Assembly (NCBI GenBank): GCA_015485845.1
Contig: WFSU01000034.1
Span: 1 to 5,175 of the forward strand
Length of the DNA: 5,175 nucleotides
Origin: Nitratifractor sp.
GTDB lineage: Bacteria > Campylobacterota > Campylobacteria > Campylobacterales > Sulfurovaceae
Direction of reading: 5' to 3'
Position numbers and translations under genes: made by a program. Below, piece by piece: positions 1 through 5,175 of this stretch. Positions within the stretch are counted from its first letter, which is position 1. Each line of letters opens with the position of its first letter. Under the pieces are notes generated by a model. That model did not search any database. It was not told where the DNA came from and saw only the letters and a list, made by a program, of their open reading frames with translations.

Positions 1-6
1 ATCCAT
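1..6 (-). CDS. 5' end of an unidentified minus-strand gene (Met-Asp only)
   Basis: Only the first two codons (ATG GAT, read leftward from position 6) are inside the window, so the product cannot be named. The start is believable because AAGGAG lies 7 bases upstream of the ATG and a perfect TATAAT lies further upstream at 38-43. The gene runs in the same direction as rpsT and prfA but has its own promoter, so it is probably a separate transcription unit. The alternative, a chance ATG, is less likely given the well-placed Shine-Dalgarno sequence and -10 box. Confidence 0.6.
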
Positions 7-13
7 AATAATT

Positions 14-19
14 CTCCTT
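14..19 (-). promoter_or_regulatory. Shine-Dalgarno site of the leftward partial gene
   Basis: On the minus strand AAGGAG is followed by 7 bases (AATTATT) and then ATG at position 6. This near-ideal spacing and sequence is the main reason for calling a start codon at the window edge. Confidence 0.65.
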
Positions 20-37
20 TCATATGCCCGGTATTTG

Positions 38-43
38 ATTATA
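38..43 (-). promoter_or_regulatory. Sigma-70 type -10 box for the leftward partial gene
   Basis: The minus strand reads TATAAT exactly at 43 to 38. There is no convincing -35 hexamer about 17 bases upstream, only T-rich sequence. That agrees with vegetative promoters of Campylobacterota, which commonly lack a conserved -35. The inferred transcription start near position 31 would give a leader of about 25 bases, enough to hold the Shine-Dalgarno site at 14-19. Confidence 0.55.
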
Positions 44-81
44 CTCCGATGCGGTTAAAAGAGAATAGAGGTTGTGGGGAA

Positions 82-123
82 ATGAAAGATGAAAAATGAA
101 AAATGAAAAGTGGAGAATGAGGA
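82..123. repeat. Heptanucleotide tandem repeat (ATGAAAA-like, about six units)
   Basis: Consecutive 7-base units read ATGAAAG, ATGAAAA, ATGAAAA, ATGAAAA, then the degenerate GTGGAGA and ATGAGGA. The period holds for all 42 bases. The array is intergenic, between the end of prfA and the promoter of the leftward partial gene. On the minus strand it is a T-rich tract with repeated TTTTCAT, about 39 bases upstream of the -10 box. The 7-base period does not match the DNA helical repeat, so phased A-tract bending is not expected. Copy number may vary by slippage (inference). Confidence 0.7.
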
Positions 124-142
124 AAAGGAGCGTGAGGAGCCG

Positions 143-165
143 AAAAGACCGTATGGACGGCGGTC
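143..165 (-). terminator. Weak candidate intrinsic terminator after prfA
   Basis: On the minus strand GACCG pairs with CGGTC across a 9-base loop, or alternatively CCGT pairs with ACGG across a 4-base loop. TTTT and then C follow. The stem overlaps the prfA stop codon (TGA at 166-164). The stem is only 4-5 bp and the U-tract is short, so it may not be functional. It is listed because it is the only hairpin with a T-run at the end of the rpsT-prfA unit. Confidence 0.3.
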
Positions 166-1231
166 AGAGTCCGGCGGCTTGGATCGCCTCGGCCTGGGCG
201 TGGGCAATGAGGGGGTCGATGACGTTTTCGAGCGAACCGTTGGTCATGATATCCTCAAGGGAGTAGAGTGTCAGACCGATTCGGTGATCGGTGAGGCGGT
301 TTTGGGGGTAATTATAGGTACGGATCTTTTCGCTGCGATCGCCGGAACCCACCTGAAGCTTACGCTCAGCGGAGGTTTCGTCGAGCTGTGCCTGAAGCTC
401 GGCTTCGTAGACCCGGGCTTTGAGGATTTTCATCGCTTTGTCGCGGTTTTTGTGCTGCGATTTCTCATCCTGCATCGAGACGACAACCCCGGTGGGGATG
501 TGGGTCAGGCGCACCGCTGAGTCGGTGGTATTAACCGATTGTCCTCCGTTGCCGCTGGCGCGGAAGACATCCATCTTGACATCACTGGGTTTGATGTCCA
601 CTTCGACGTCTTCCACTTCGGGGATCACAGCGACCGTGATAGCCGAAGTGTGGACGCGCCCCTGGGTCTCGGTATCGGGAACCCTCTGGACACGGTGAGT
701 GCCTGCTTCGTACTTGAGCTTGCTGTAGACCCCGTCGCCCTTGAGCAGGGCGATCATCTCTTTGTACCCTCCAGCCGTCCCCTCGGATGAACTGACAATC
801 TCCACGCGCCACCCCTGACGCTCAGCAAAACGGAGGTACATCTTGAACACATCTTCGACAAACAGGGCACTTTCGTCCCCACCGGCACCGGCACGGAGTT
901 CGAGGTATATGTTTTTGTCATCGTTGGGATCGCTGGGGATCATGAGAACCCTGATCTCTTCTTCGAGGATCGGAAGACGGGGTTCGAGTTCGTTGAGTTC
1001 CTCTTTGGCCAGATCGCCAAGCTCTTCGTCACCGAGGAGTTCTTTATTCTCATCGATCGCTTCGGCCGTAGTAATGTACTCACGGGCTTTTTCAACCAGT
1101 TTGGCGATGGAAGACTGCTCCTTGCTGAGATCAGTCATCCTTTTGATATCGCTGGCAATGTCGGGAGAGCTGAGCAGGGTATTGATCTCTTCGTATCGGT
1201 CGATAAATGGCTGGAGTTTTTGCTGGAACAT
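164..1231 (-). CDS. prfA: Peptide chain release factor 1 (RF1)
   Basis: RF1 enters the ribosomal A site at UAA and UAG stop codons and triggers hydrolysis of peptidyl-tRNA. The 355-residue product is close to the usual length of about 360. Visible are the N-terminal helical domain (about 1-100) and the PxT codon-recognition tripeptide as PDT at 185-187, inside HRVQRVPDTETQGRVHTS. The catalytic GGQ loop is at 229-231 (GNGGQSVNTTDSAVRLTH), and its Gln is the residue methylated by PrmC in other bacteria. The conserved QHKNRDKAM and the RTYNYPQNRLTDHRI segment follow. PxT, rather than the SPF of RF2, marks it as RF1. I chose ATG at 1231 because it gives the family-typical start MFQQKLQPFI and has AGGA 6 bases upstream. 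An ATG at 1267 would add 12 unlikely residues and lacks a ribosome site. It lies 71 bases downstream of rpsT and is probably cotranscribed with it. Confidence 0.97.
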   Translation of the reverse strand: MFQQKLQPFIDRYEEINTLLSSPDIASDIKRMTDLSKEQSSIAKLVEKAREYITTAEAIDENKELLGDEELGDLAKEELNELEPRLPILEEEIRVLMIPSDPNDDKNIYLELRAGAGGDESALFVEDVFKMYLRFAERQGWRVEIVSSSEGTAGGYKEMIALLKGDGVYSKLKYEAGTHRVQRVPDTETQGRVHTSAITVAVIPEVEDVEVDIKPSDVKMDVFRASGNGGQSVNTTDSAVRLTHIPTGVVVSMQDEKSQHKNRDKAMKILKARVYEAELQAQLDETSAERKLQVGSGDRSEKIRTYNYPQNRLTDHRIGLTLYSLEDIMTNGSLENVIDPLIAHAQAEAIQAAGL

Positions 1232-1237
1232 AAACGA

Positions 1238-1241
1238 TCCT
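1238..1241 (-). promoter_or_regulatory. prfA: Shine-Dalgarno site fixing the prfA start
   Basis: AGGA on the minus strand lies 6 bases upstream of ATG at 1231. It supports this start over the in-frame ATG at 1267, which has no such site. Confidence 0.6.
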
Positions 1242-1302
1242 GATGGGGGGATGAGCGTGTGCCACACCCGAAAGTGCGGCAGGAGATTAGAAAGGTGAAG
1301 TG

Positions 1303-1572
1303 TTAGGCAGCGTCAACAGCGTTGACAAGCTTATGGAGGCGGCTCACTTTGCGGGAAGCCGTCTCTTTCTTGAGAAAACCTTTGCTGACAAAATGGTGCA
1401 ATTGCTTGTTGGCAATCTTGAAAGCTTCTGTGGCAGCAGTTTTGTCCCCGGCTTCGACGGCTTCATGAACAGCTTTGACGATGTTTTTGAGGCGGGTGCG
1501 GTAGTAGCGGTTGCGCTCGGTGCGTTTGATGGTCTGCTTGATGCGTTTTTTGGCGGATTTGTGGTTGGCCAT
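1303..1572 (-). CDS. rpsT: 30S ribosomal protein S20
   Basis: S20 is a primary 16S rRNA-binding protein of the small subunit, acting early in 30S assembly. The 89-residue product has the usual family length. It begins with the signature MANHKSAKKRIKQT, a basic N-terminal helix rich in Lys and Arg. The central RNYYRTRLKNIVKAVHEAV-like helix follows (residues about 20-38). The C-terminal segment with FVSKGFLKKETASRKVSRL (about 61-79) is the conserved S20 helical bundle ending. The ATG at 1572 has AAAGGAA 7 bases upstream. It is the promoter-proximal gene of a leftward rpsT-prfA unit. In Escherichia coli S20 represses its own translation. The leader here contains a short palindrome, but nothing in the sequence proves such control. 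Confidence 0.98.
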   Translation of the reverse strand: MANHKSAKKRIKQTIKRTERNRYYRTRLKNIVKAVHEAVEAGDKTAATEAFKIANKQLHHFVSKGFLKKETASRKVSRLHKLVNAVDAA

Positions 1573-1579
1573 GGTGGTG

Positions 1580-1586
1580 TTCCTTT
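1580..1586 (-). promoter_or_regulatory. rpsT: Shine-Dalgarno site of rpsT
   Basis: AAAGGAA on the minus strand sits 7 bases upstream of the ATG at 1572, a strong and well-spaced site, as expected for a highly expressed ribosomal protein gene. Confidence 0.6.
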
Positions 1587-1647
1587 GTAATGTGTCTTGT
1601 TTCGATGTCTTTGTAATTCTGGAAATCCAGCGTCTAATGAGTGGCGA

Positions 1648-1653
1648 ATTCTA
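1648..1653 (-). promoter_or_regulatory. Candidate -10 box for rpsT-prfA
   Basis: The minus strand reads TAGAAT (5 of 6 matches to TATAAT), preceded by a T-rich tract (TTTTAATATTTTTTTCGA). There is no recognisable -35 hexamer, which is usual for vegetative promoters of Campylobacterota. A start near 1641 would give a leader of about 68 bases before rpsT. Placement is inference from a short motif. The neighbouring AT-rich bases offer weaker alternatives. Confidence 0.4.
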
Positions 1654-1695
1654 TCGAAAAAAATATTAAAAGGGACTGGTTAATGGGTTTTCAGG

Positions 1696-1701
1696 TAAAA
1701 T
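1696..1701 (+). promoter_or_regulatory. Candidate -10 box for the glmM-lspA operon
   Basis: TAAAAT (5 of 6 matches to TATAAT) lies 27 bases upstream of the glmM GTG, with no clear -35. A start near 1708 would leave a leader of about 20 bases, enough for the GAAGGA ribosome site. It is back-to-back with the rpsT promoter candidate, about 45 bases apart, and the AT-rich run at 1656-1671 lies between them. Confidence 0.4.
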
Positions 1702-1716
1702 AACGTCATTTCTTTT

Positions 1717-1722
1717 GAAGGA
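1717..1722 (+). promoter_or_regulatory. glmM: Shine-Dalgarno site fixing the glmM GTG start
   Basis: GAAGGA is 6 bases upstream of GTG at 1729. With the family-typical first residues MKLFGTDGVRG, this establishes a non-ATG start codon. Confidence 0.65.
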
Positions 1723-1728
1723 ACGTAC

Positions 1729-3066
1729 GTGAAACTTTTTGGAACCGATGGTGTCCGGGGCAAAGCCGGCGCCAAAGTAAGCGCCCCGGCCTCCATGCGT
1801 CTGGCGATGGCTACAGGGATCTATTTCTGTCCCAAGGCTCGCACCAACCGTATCCTGGTGGGCAAAGACACCCGCCGCAGCGGCTACATGATCGAAAACG
1901 CCATCGTCTCCGGCCTCACTGCCGTGGGGTATGATGTGATCCAGGTCGGCCCCATGCCGACTCCGGCGATCGCGTTTCTCACCGAAAGCATGCGATGCGA
2001 TGCGGGCATCATGATCTCGGCGAGCCACAACGAATACTACGACAACGGGATCAAATTTTTTGACGCCAACGGGAACAAACTCAGCAGCAAGGTGGAACAG
2101 CAGATCGAAACCATCTATCAGGACGATGCCGCCATTGAGGCCGGACAGCAGACCGATAAGAAAATCGGGAAATCCAAACGGATCGATGATGTCATCGGCC
2201 GCTACATCGTCCACATCAAAAACTCGTTTCCGCGCTCCCTGAGCCTGGCGGGCAAGCGCATCGTCATCGACTGTGCCAACGGCGCCGGATACAAAGTCGC
2301 CCCCACGGTACTCGAAGAGCTGGGCGCAGATGTCGTCGTCATCGGTGACAAACCCAACGGCTTCAACATCAACGATGCCTGCGGCGCCATGCACCCCTCC
2401 ACCCTTTCCAAAGCGGTGATCGATTCCCGTGCCGATGCCGGCATCGCCCTCGATGGCGATGCCGATCGCCTCGTGATGGTCGATGAACAGGGGGATGTCA
2501 TCGACGGGGACAAACTCATGGGGGTTCTGGCCGTCCACATGCAAACGCAGGGACAACTCAGCGGCGACGGCATGGTAGCGACCGTGATGAGCAATCAGGC
2601 ACTGGAGGATTACCTTGTCGAGCATGGTCTCACCTTGCACCGCAGTTCGGTGGGGGACAAGAACGTTGTGGCGATGATGCAGGAAAAGGGGATCAACTTC
2701 GGCGGCGAGCAGAGCGGGCATATTGTCTTCAGCGATTACGCCAAGACCGGGGATGGGATCTCCAGCGCCCTGCAAGCACTGGCCTGTCTTGTCAGTGACG
2801 GGCGGAAAGCAAGCGAAGTGTTCAACCCCTTTACGACCTATCCTCAGCAATTGGTCAATCTCAAAGTTGAAAGCAAAATACCCCTCGAGGAGATTGCCGG
2901 ATTGAGTGAGTTGCAGCGCGAGATCGAAGATGGTGATATGCGCCATCTTTTCCGCTATTCCGGAACAGAAAACAAGATCCGCCTTCTGCTCGAAGGGCGC
3001 GATACCAAAGTCCTTGACGCGATGATGGAGCGGGTAGTGGATTTCTTCGGACAGGCGTTGTCGTAG
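1729..3066 (+). CDS. glmM: Phosphoglucosamine mutase
   Basis: GlmM converts glucosamine-6-phosphate to glucosamine-1-phosphate in the cytoplasm, the step before GlmU on the way to UDP-GlcNAc for peptidoglycan and LPS. All four domains of the alpha-D-phosphohexomutase family are intact. The N-terminal MKLFGTDGVRG is followed by the catalytic phosphoserine loop ISASHN with Ser99. The Mg-binding DGDADR is at 242-247, the sugar-specificity loop GGEQSGH at 325-331, and the phosphate-binding RYSGTEN at 409-415. The 445 residues equal the length I recall for H. pylori GlmM (once called UreC), which it strongly resembles. The start is GTG, supported by GAAGGA 6 bases upstream. The stop TAG shares one base with the lspA start, so the genes are translationally linked and probably one operon. 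A long antisense reading frame across the gene is a codon-bias shadow. Confidence 0.98.
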   Translation: MKLFGTDGVRGKAGAKVSAPASMRLAMATGIYFCPKARTNRILVGKDTRRSGYMIENAIVSGLTAVGYDVIQVGPMPTPAIAFLTESMRCDAGIMISASHNEYYDNGIKFFDANGNKLSSKVEQQIETIYQDDAAIEAGQQTDKKIGKSKRIDDVIGRYIVHIKNSFPRSLSLAGKRIVIDCANGAGYKVAPTVLEELGADVVVIGDKPNGFNINDACGAMHPSTLSKAVIDSRADAGIALDGDADRLVMVDEQGDVIDGDKLMGVLAVHMQTQGQLSGDGMVATVMSNQALEDYLVEHGLTLHRSSVGDKNVVAMMQEKGINFGGEQSGHIVFSDYAKTGDGISSALQALACLVSDGRKASEVFNPFTTYPQQLVNLKVESKIPLEEIAGLSELQREIEDGDMRHLFRYSGTENKIRLLLEGRDTKVLDAMMERVVDFFGQALS

Positions 3067-3515
3067 TGCGCTTGACGGTTATTTTCCTCATGGCTCTGGT
3101 CGGGACTTTTGTCCTCGATCAGGGGATCAAGGATCTTTTTGTGCAGGGATTTGGCTGGCGCCATCCCTGTCTTTCACTGGAGCTCCATTACAACCCCGGC
3201 GTGGCCTTCAGCTTTTTGGCATTTCTTGGCTCCGGACTTAAATGGCTCCAGATGATTCTGATCGCCGGGATCGCCCTCTACCTGATCACCAGCCGATTGG
3301 TATGGGAGTACCCCCTGGCACTCGGGATGCTCCTCGGTGCCGCCGTCAGCAACCTTTACGACCGCTTCATCCACCCCGGTGTGGTCGATTATGTCGCCTG
3401 GCACTGCGGCTTTAACTACGCGGTGTTCAACTATGCTGATGTGGTGATCGATGCCGTGATCGTCTGGATCCTCTTCCAGAGCTACCGACAATACCGGAGA
3501 GAAAAAAAAACGTGA
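3066..3515 (+). CDS. lspA: Lipoprotein signal peptidase (signal peptidase II)
   Basis: LspA is an inner-membrane aspartyl protease that removes the signal peptide of prolipoproteins after Lgt has lipidated the +1 Cys. The 149-residue product has four hydrophobic segments (about 2-17, 59-76, 82-97 and 118-138). The family blocks are present: DQGIKD (18-23), YNPGVAFSF (42-50), and NLYDRF with catalytic Asp99. VVDYV follows, then FNYADV with catalytic Asp125. The GFNYAVFNYADVVIDA region strongly resembles Helicobacter LspA. The usual GGALGN-like motif before the first Asp reads GAAVSN, as in Helicobacter (GAGVSN). The GTG start at 3066 overlaps the glmM stop by one base and has only a weak upstream AGG, consistent with translational coupling. 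An ATG at 3090 would cut into the first membrane segment. The end overlaps the next gene by four bases after a run of nine A's. Confidence 0.96.
   Translation: MRLTVIFLMALVGTFVLDQGIKDLFVQGFGWRHPCLSLELHYNPGVAFSFLAFLGSGLKWLQMILIAGIALYLITSRLVWEYPLALGMLLGAAVSNLYDRFIHPGVVDYVAWHCGFNYAVFNYADVVIDAVIVWILFQSYRQYRREKKT
3496..3501 (+). promoter_or_regulatory. Shine-Dalgarno site of the phytase-like gene, inside lspA
   Basis: GGAGAG lies within the last codons of lspA and 10 bases upstream of the GTG at 3512, separated by the A-run at 3502-3510. The spacing is at the long end of the usual range. Termination of lspA at the overlapping TGA could also help initiation. Confidence 0.45.
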
Positions 3516-4444
3516 GTCGCCTCCTGCTCCTCACGCTGCTGGCTTCCACGGCTTTGCTGGGGCAGGTACGCAGCTACATCATGGCGTTGCGCAGTCATGC
3601 TGCTTTGCCCGGTATCAAAATCCTCGATGAAAAACACCTTGATTTTGACACCCTTGATGGGGTGTCGTTTCATGAAATCTCCGATCTGACGTACCGGCCG
3701 GAACAACACACTCTCTATCTGCTGAGCGACAAAGGGGCGCTGTTTACGTTTCGGGCACGTTTCGACCGGCAGGCAATCCTCTCACCTCTGCACGGCTACC
3801 GATTGACCGATTCCAGTGGAAAGCGACTCAAAAAACGCCGACGCGACAGCGAAGGACTCACCCACGATGTCAACGGAACACTCTATGTCAGTTTTGAACA
3901 AGTGCCCCGCGTCGCAGTCGTGTCAACCACCGGTCAAGTTATACAGTCGCTTCCCCTGCCAAAAACCCTGCGCTCTCCCCGTCAATACCGTAAACCCAAT
4001 CAACAGCTCGAGTCGATAGCCTGGCATCCAAAGTACGGTTGGATGGTTGCCAAAGAATACCCCTCAAGAGGGACAAAAAAGACCCATCAGGCTCTTTACA
4101 CATTGTCCGGGCGTATCTGGCATTTCCAAACTGAGAAACTCCCGCACAATGCCATCACCGCGATCGAAGTGATGGATGATGGCAATATTCTGGTGCTGGA
4201 GCGGTCGTTTGACAAAAAAAATCTCCGCATCACCATCACACTGAAAAAAGTCTATCTCGATACGATCCGGGGTGGGCAATGCCGTATCGAAGTCCTCGCC
4301 TCTCTGCGTACCGATGACGGCTGGATTCTGGACAACTTCGAGGGGCTCGCCCGTGTCGCTCCCCACCGTTATGTCATGGTGAGCGATGACGGGCATAAAT
4401 TTTATGAGAAGACGTTGCTGATCTATTTTGAGGTTACGCGATAA
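3512..4444 (+). CDS. Esterase-like/phytase-like beta-propeller protein, probably exported or membrane-anchored
   Basis: The 310-residue protein resembles the 'esterase-like activity of phytase' family (Pfam phytase-like, COG4246), recognised by pattern only. Residues 1-19 (MSRLLLLTLLASTALLGQV) form a hydrophobic signal peptide or signal anchor, without a lipobox Cys, so periplasmic placement is likely. Propeller-like segments follow: ISDLTYRPEQHTLYLLSDKG (56-75), a DSEGLTHDVNGTLYVSFE block (112-129), QLESIAWHP (165-173), NAITAIEVMDDGNILVLERS (213-232) and DNFEGLA with VMVSDDG (274-294). The acidic SD, SEG and FEG motifs are typical of the family. The substrate is unknown, and the phytase label does not prove activity on phytate. 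The GTG start overlaps the lspA stop by four bases (GTGA), and the signal sequence favours it over an ATG at 3581. It is probably the last gene of the glmM-lspA operon. Confidence 0.8.
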   Translation: MSRLLLLTLLASTALLGQVRSYIMALRSHAALPGIKILDEKHLDFDTLDGVSFHEISDLTYRPEQHTLYLLSDKGALFTFRARFDRQAILSPLHGYRLTDSSGKRLKKRRRDSEGLTHDVNGTLYVSFEQVPRVAVVSTTGQVIQSLPLPKTLRSPRQYRKPNQQLESIAWHPKYGWMVAKEYPSRGTKKTHQALYTLSGRIWHFQTEKLPHNAITAIEVMDDGNILVLERSFDKKNLRITITLKKVYLDTIRGGQCRIEVLASLRTDDGWILDNFEGLARVAPHRYVMVSDDGHKFYEKTLLIYFEVTR

Positions 4445-4458
4445 GGGGAAAATTGGTC

Positions 4459-4506
4459 GGAGATGCGACTTCAGTCGCATATATCAGCGATGAAAGTCGC
4501 TGCTCC
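4459..4506. repeat. REPIN-like inverted pair of REP-type hairpins
   Basis: The left unit (4459-4480) is GGAG followed by a hairpin with arms ATGCGAC/GTCGCAT and loop TTCA. The right unit (4485-4506, read on the minus strand) is GGAG followed by CAGCGAC, TTTC, ATCGCTG, a 7-bp stem with one G-T pair. The units match at 15 of 22 positions, are in opposite orientation, and are separated by ATAT. GGAG at 4459-4462 can pair with CTCC at 4503-4506 to close a three-way structure. A four-base head next to an imperfect palindrome, doubled in inverted orientation, is the known plan of REP doublets (REPINs) mobilised by RAYT (TnpA-REP) transposases. No transposase is in the window. Position between two convergent stop codons is typical. 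It could also act as a bidirectional transcript end, though no U-tract follows. Confidence 0.7.
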
Positions 4507-4510
4507 TGAA

Positions 4511-5175
4511 TTACGCAATAGGGGGCAGATGAGCCAGAAGCTGGTCATGGGTGCGGCCATTGCTGGCCACGATCCCTTTGTCATCGAAGGAAAAAGAATC
4601 ACCGGTCTGATTGCTGATTACTCCCCCGGCCTCCTGCACGATCAAAATCCCGGCTGCGACATCCCACGGCTTGAGGTCGATTTCATAGAAAGCATCGGTA
4701 CGGCCCTGCGCCAGATAGCACAGATCGATGGCGGCGGCTCCGAGGCGGCGAATGTCTCGAATGTGGGGAAGGAGCGATGTGAGGACATCGATCACCCAGC
4801 GGTACTCGACGCCCTCGTTCACTTTGGCATAGGGGAAACCGGTGGCGATGAGCGACTGCTGAAGCTCCGTTTGGGAGCTGACCTGGAGGGGGGTGTCGTT
4901 GCACCAGACTCCTTCGCCGGCTTCCGCCCAGAAAAGTTCGTGCAGGATTGGGTTGTAGACCACGGCCATCGTCGGCTTGCCCTCTTCCCAGACGCCAAGC
5001 GAGACACCGAGGTGGGGGATTCCGTGGATGAAATTGGTCGTGCCATCGATCGGGTCGATGTAGATAGCACGGTCGTAATGGTAACTCCCCTCATGGCTCT
5101 CTTCACCGACGAGCGTGTAGCCCGGGAAATGCTCCGCCAGTCGCTTAAGGATCAGTTCTTCGACCCGGACATCGT
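4511..5175 (-). CDS. suhB: Inositol monophosphatase family protein, 5' end outside window
   Basis: This is a Mg-dependent, Li-sensitive-type sugar/inositol phosphatase fold. The C-terminal 220 residues are visible, read leftward from the codon at 5173. The family is about 260 residues, so some 40-45 N-terminal residues are missing. All core metal-site motifs are present, numbered from the first visible residue: GEE at 23-25, DPIDGTTNF at 40-48, and WDVAAG at 170-175. The IRRLGAAAIDLCYLA helix at 141-155 is also conserved. An internal ATG at 4969 would remove the GEE and DPIDGTTNF motifs and is not the real start. The true substrate cannot be read from sequence. Members include SuhB-type inositol phosphatases and related FBPase/CysQ-like enzymes, and the symbol is given at family level. 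The stop TAA (4513-4511) faces the phytase-like gene across the REPIN-like element. Confidence 0.92.
   Translation of the reverse strand, partial: DVRVEELILKRLAEHFPGYTLVGEESHEGSYHYDRAIYIDPIDGTTNFIHGIPHLGVSLGVWEEGKPTMAVVYNPILHELFWAEAGEGVWCNDTPLQVSSQTELQQSLIATGFPYAKVNEGVEYRWVIDVLTSLLPHIRDIRRLGAAAIDLCYLAQGRTDAFYEIDLKPWDVAAGILIVQEAGGVISNQTGDSFSFDDKGIVASNGRTHDQLLAHLPPIA

Noticed and set aside
82..123. CRISPR-like array
   Set aside because: The units are 7 bases with no spacers, so this is a simple tandem repeat.
110..520. 136-codon plus-strand frame opposite the end of prfA
   Set aside because: It starts in the heptamer repeat and runs antisense to RF1, with no recognisable domain. The RF1 frame explains the region.
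1232..1267. Longer prfA start at ATG 1267
   Set aside because: It would add MWHTLIPPSGSF, has no Shine-Dalgarno sequence, and departs from the RF1 N-terminus. ATG 1231 has AGGA at correct spacing.
1257..1267. Palindrome GTGTGCCACAC between rpsT and prfA
   Set aside because: Only four pairs can form around a three-base loop and no T-run follows in either direction. It is probably chance and not a terminator or attenuator.
843..1298. 151-codon plus-strand frame antisense to the N-terminal part of prfA
   Set aside because: It is a serine-rich, low-complexity translation typical of a shadow of an acidic/Glu-Leu-rich helical protein on the other strand.
1584..1617. Direct repeat TTTGTAAT at 1584-1591 and 1610-1617
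   Set aside because: Eight AT-rich bases spaced 26 apart, one copy overlapping the rpsT ribosome site, are easily due to chance. No further copies or symmetry support an operator.
1666..2946. 426-codon open frame on the minus strand, antisense to all but the last ~120 bases of glmM
   Set aside because: It is the mirror of a G/C-ending coding sequence. Its translation has low-complexity, His/Asp/Gly-rich composition with no family motif, while the plus-strand frame is an intact, fully motif-bearing GlmM.
4819..5106. Alternative minus-strand frame overlapping the inositol monophosphatase gene
   Set aside because: It is a Ser/Arg-rich out-of-frame translation. The overlapping frame carries the GEE, DPIDGTTNF and WDVAAG motifs.

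Overview
The window looks like ordinary chromosomal housekeeping DNA from a Campylobacterota (epsilonproteobacterial) genome. GlmM and LspA resemble what I remember of the Helicobacter pylori proteins almost end to end (GlmM is 445 aa in both). The arrangement prfA, rpsT, divergent glmM, lspA is also the one I recall from H. pylori (HP0077 to HP0074). Codons are richer in G and C at the third position than in Helicobacter or Campylobacter. This suggests a free-living relative of the Sulfurovum or Nitratifractor kind, but that placement is inference.

Layout, left to right. Positions 1-6 hold the first two codons of a minus-strand gene that runs off the left edge, with a strong Shine-Dalgarno and a perfect TATAAT box upstream. 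A short tandem array of a 7-base ATGAAAA-like unit (82-123) lies between that promoter and the end of prfA. On the minus strand, rpsT (ribosomal protein S20) is followed by prfA (peptide chain release factor 1), a translation pair probably transcribed together. A 156-base divergent, AT-rich spacer carries the promoters for rpsT (leftward) and glmM (rightward).

On the plus strand, glmM (phosphoglucosamine mutase), lspA (lipoprotein signal peptidase) and a gene for an exported or membrane-anchored phytase/esterase-like beta-propeller protein are packed with 1-base and 4-base overlaps, so they very probably form one operon. glmM feeds UDP-GlcNAc to peptidoglycan and LPS synthesis and lspA matures lipoproteins, so the operon has an envelope theme. 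The role of the third gene is unknown. It converges on a minus-strand inositol monophosphatase family gene (suhB-like) whose 5' end is cut by the right edge.

The most notable non-coding structure is in the 66-base convergent spacer (4445-4510). Two similar GGAG-headed hairpins sit in inverted orientation, and their GGAG heads can pair with each other. This is the architecture of a REPIN (paired REP sequences mobilised by RAYT transposases). A second point is a canonical A_AAA_AAA slippery heptamer at the lspA/phytase-like overlap, where a -1 shift would fuse the two proteins. I found no RNA gene, CRISPR array, insertion sequence or obviously new multi-gene system.
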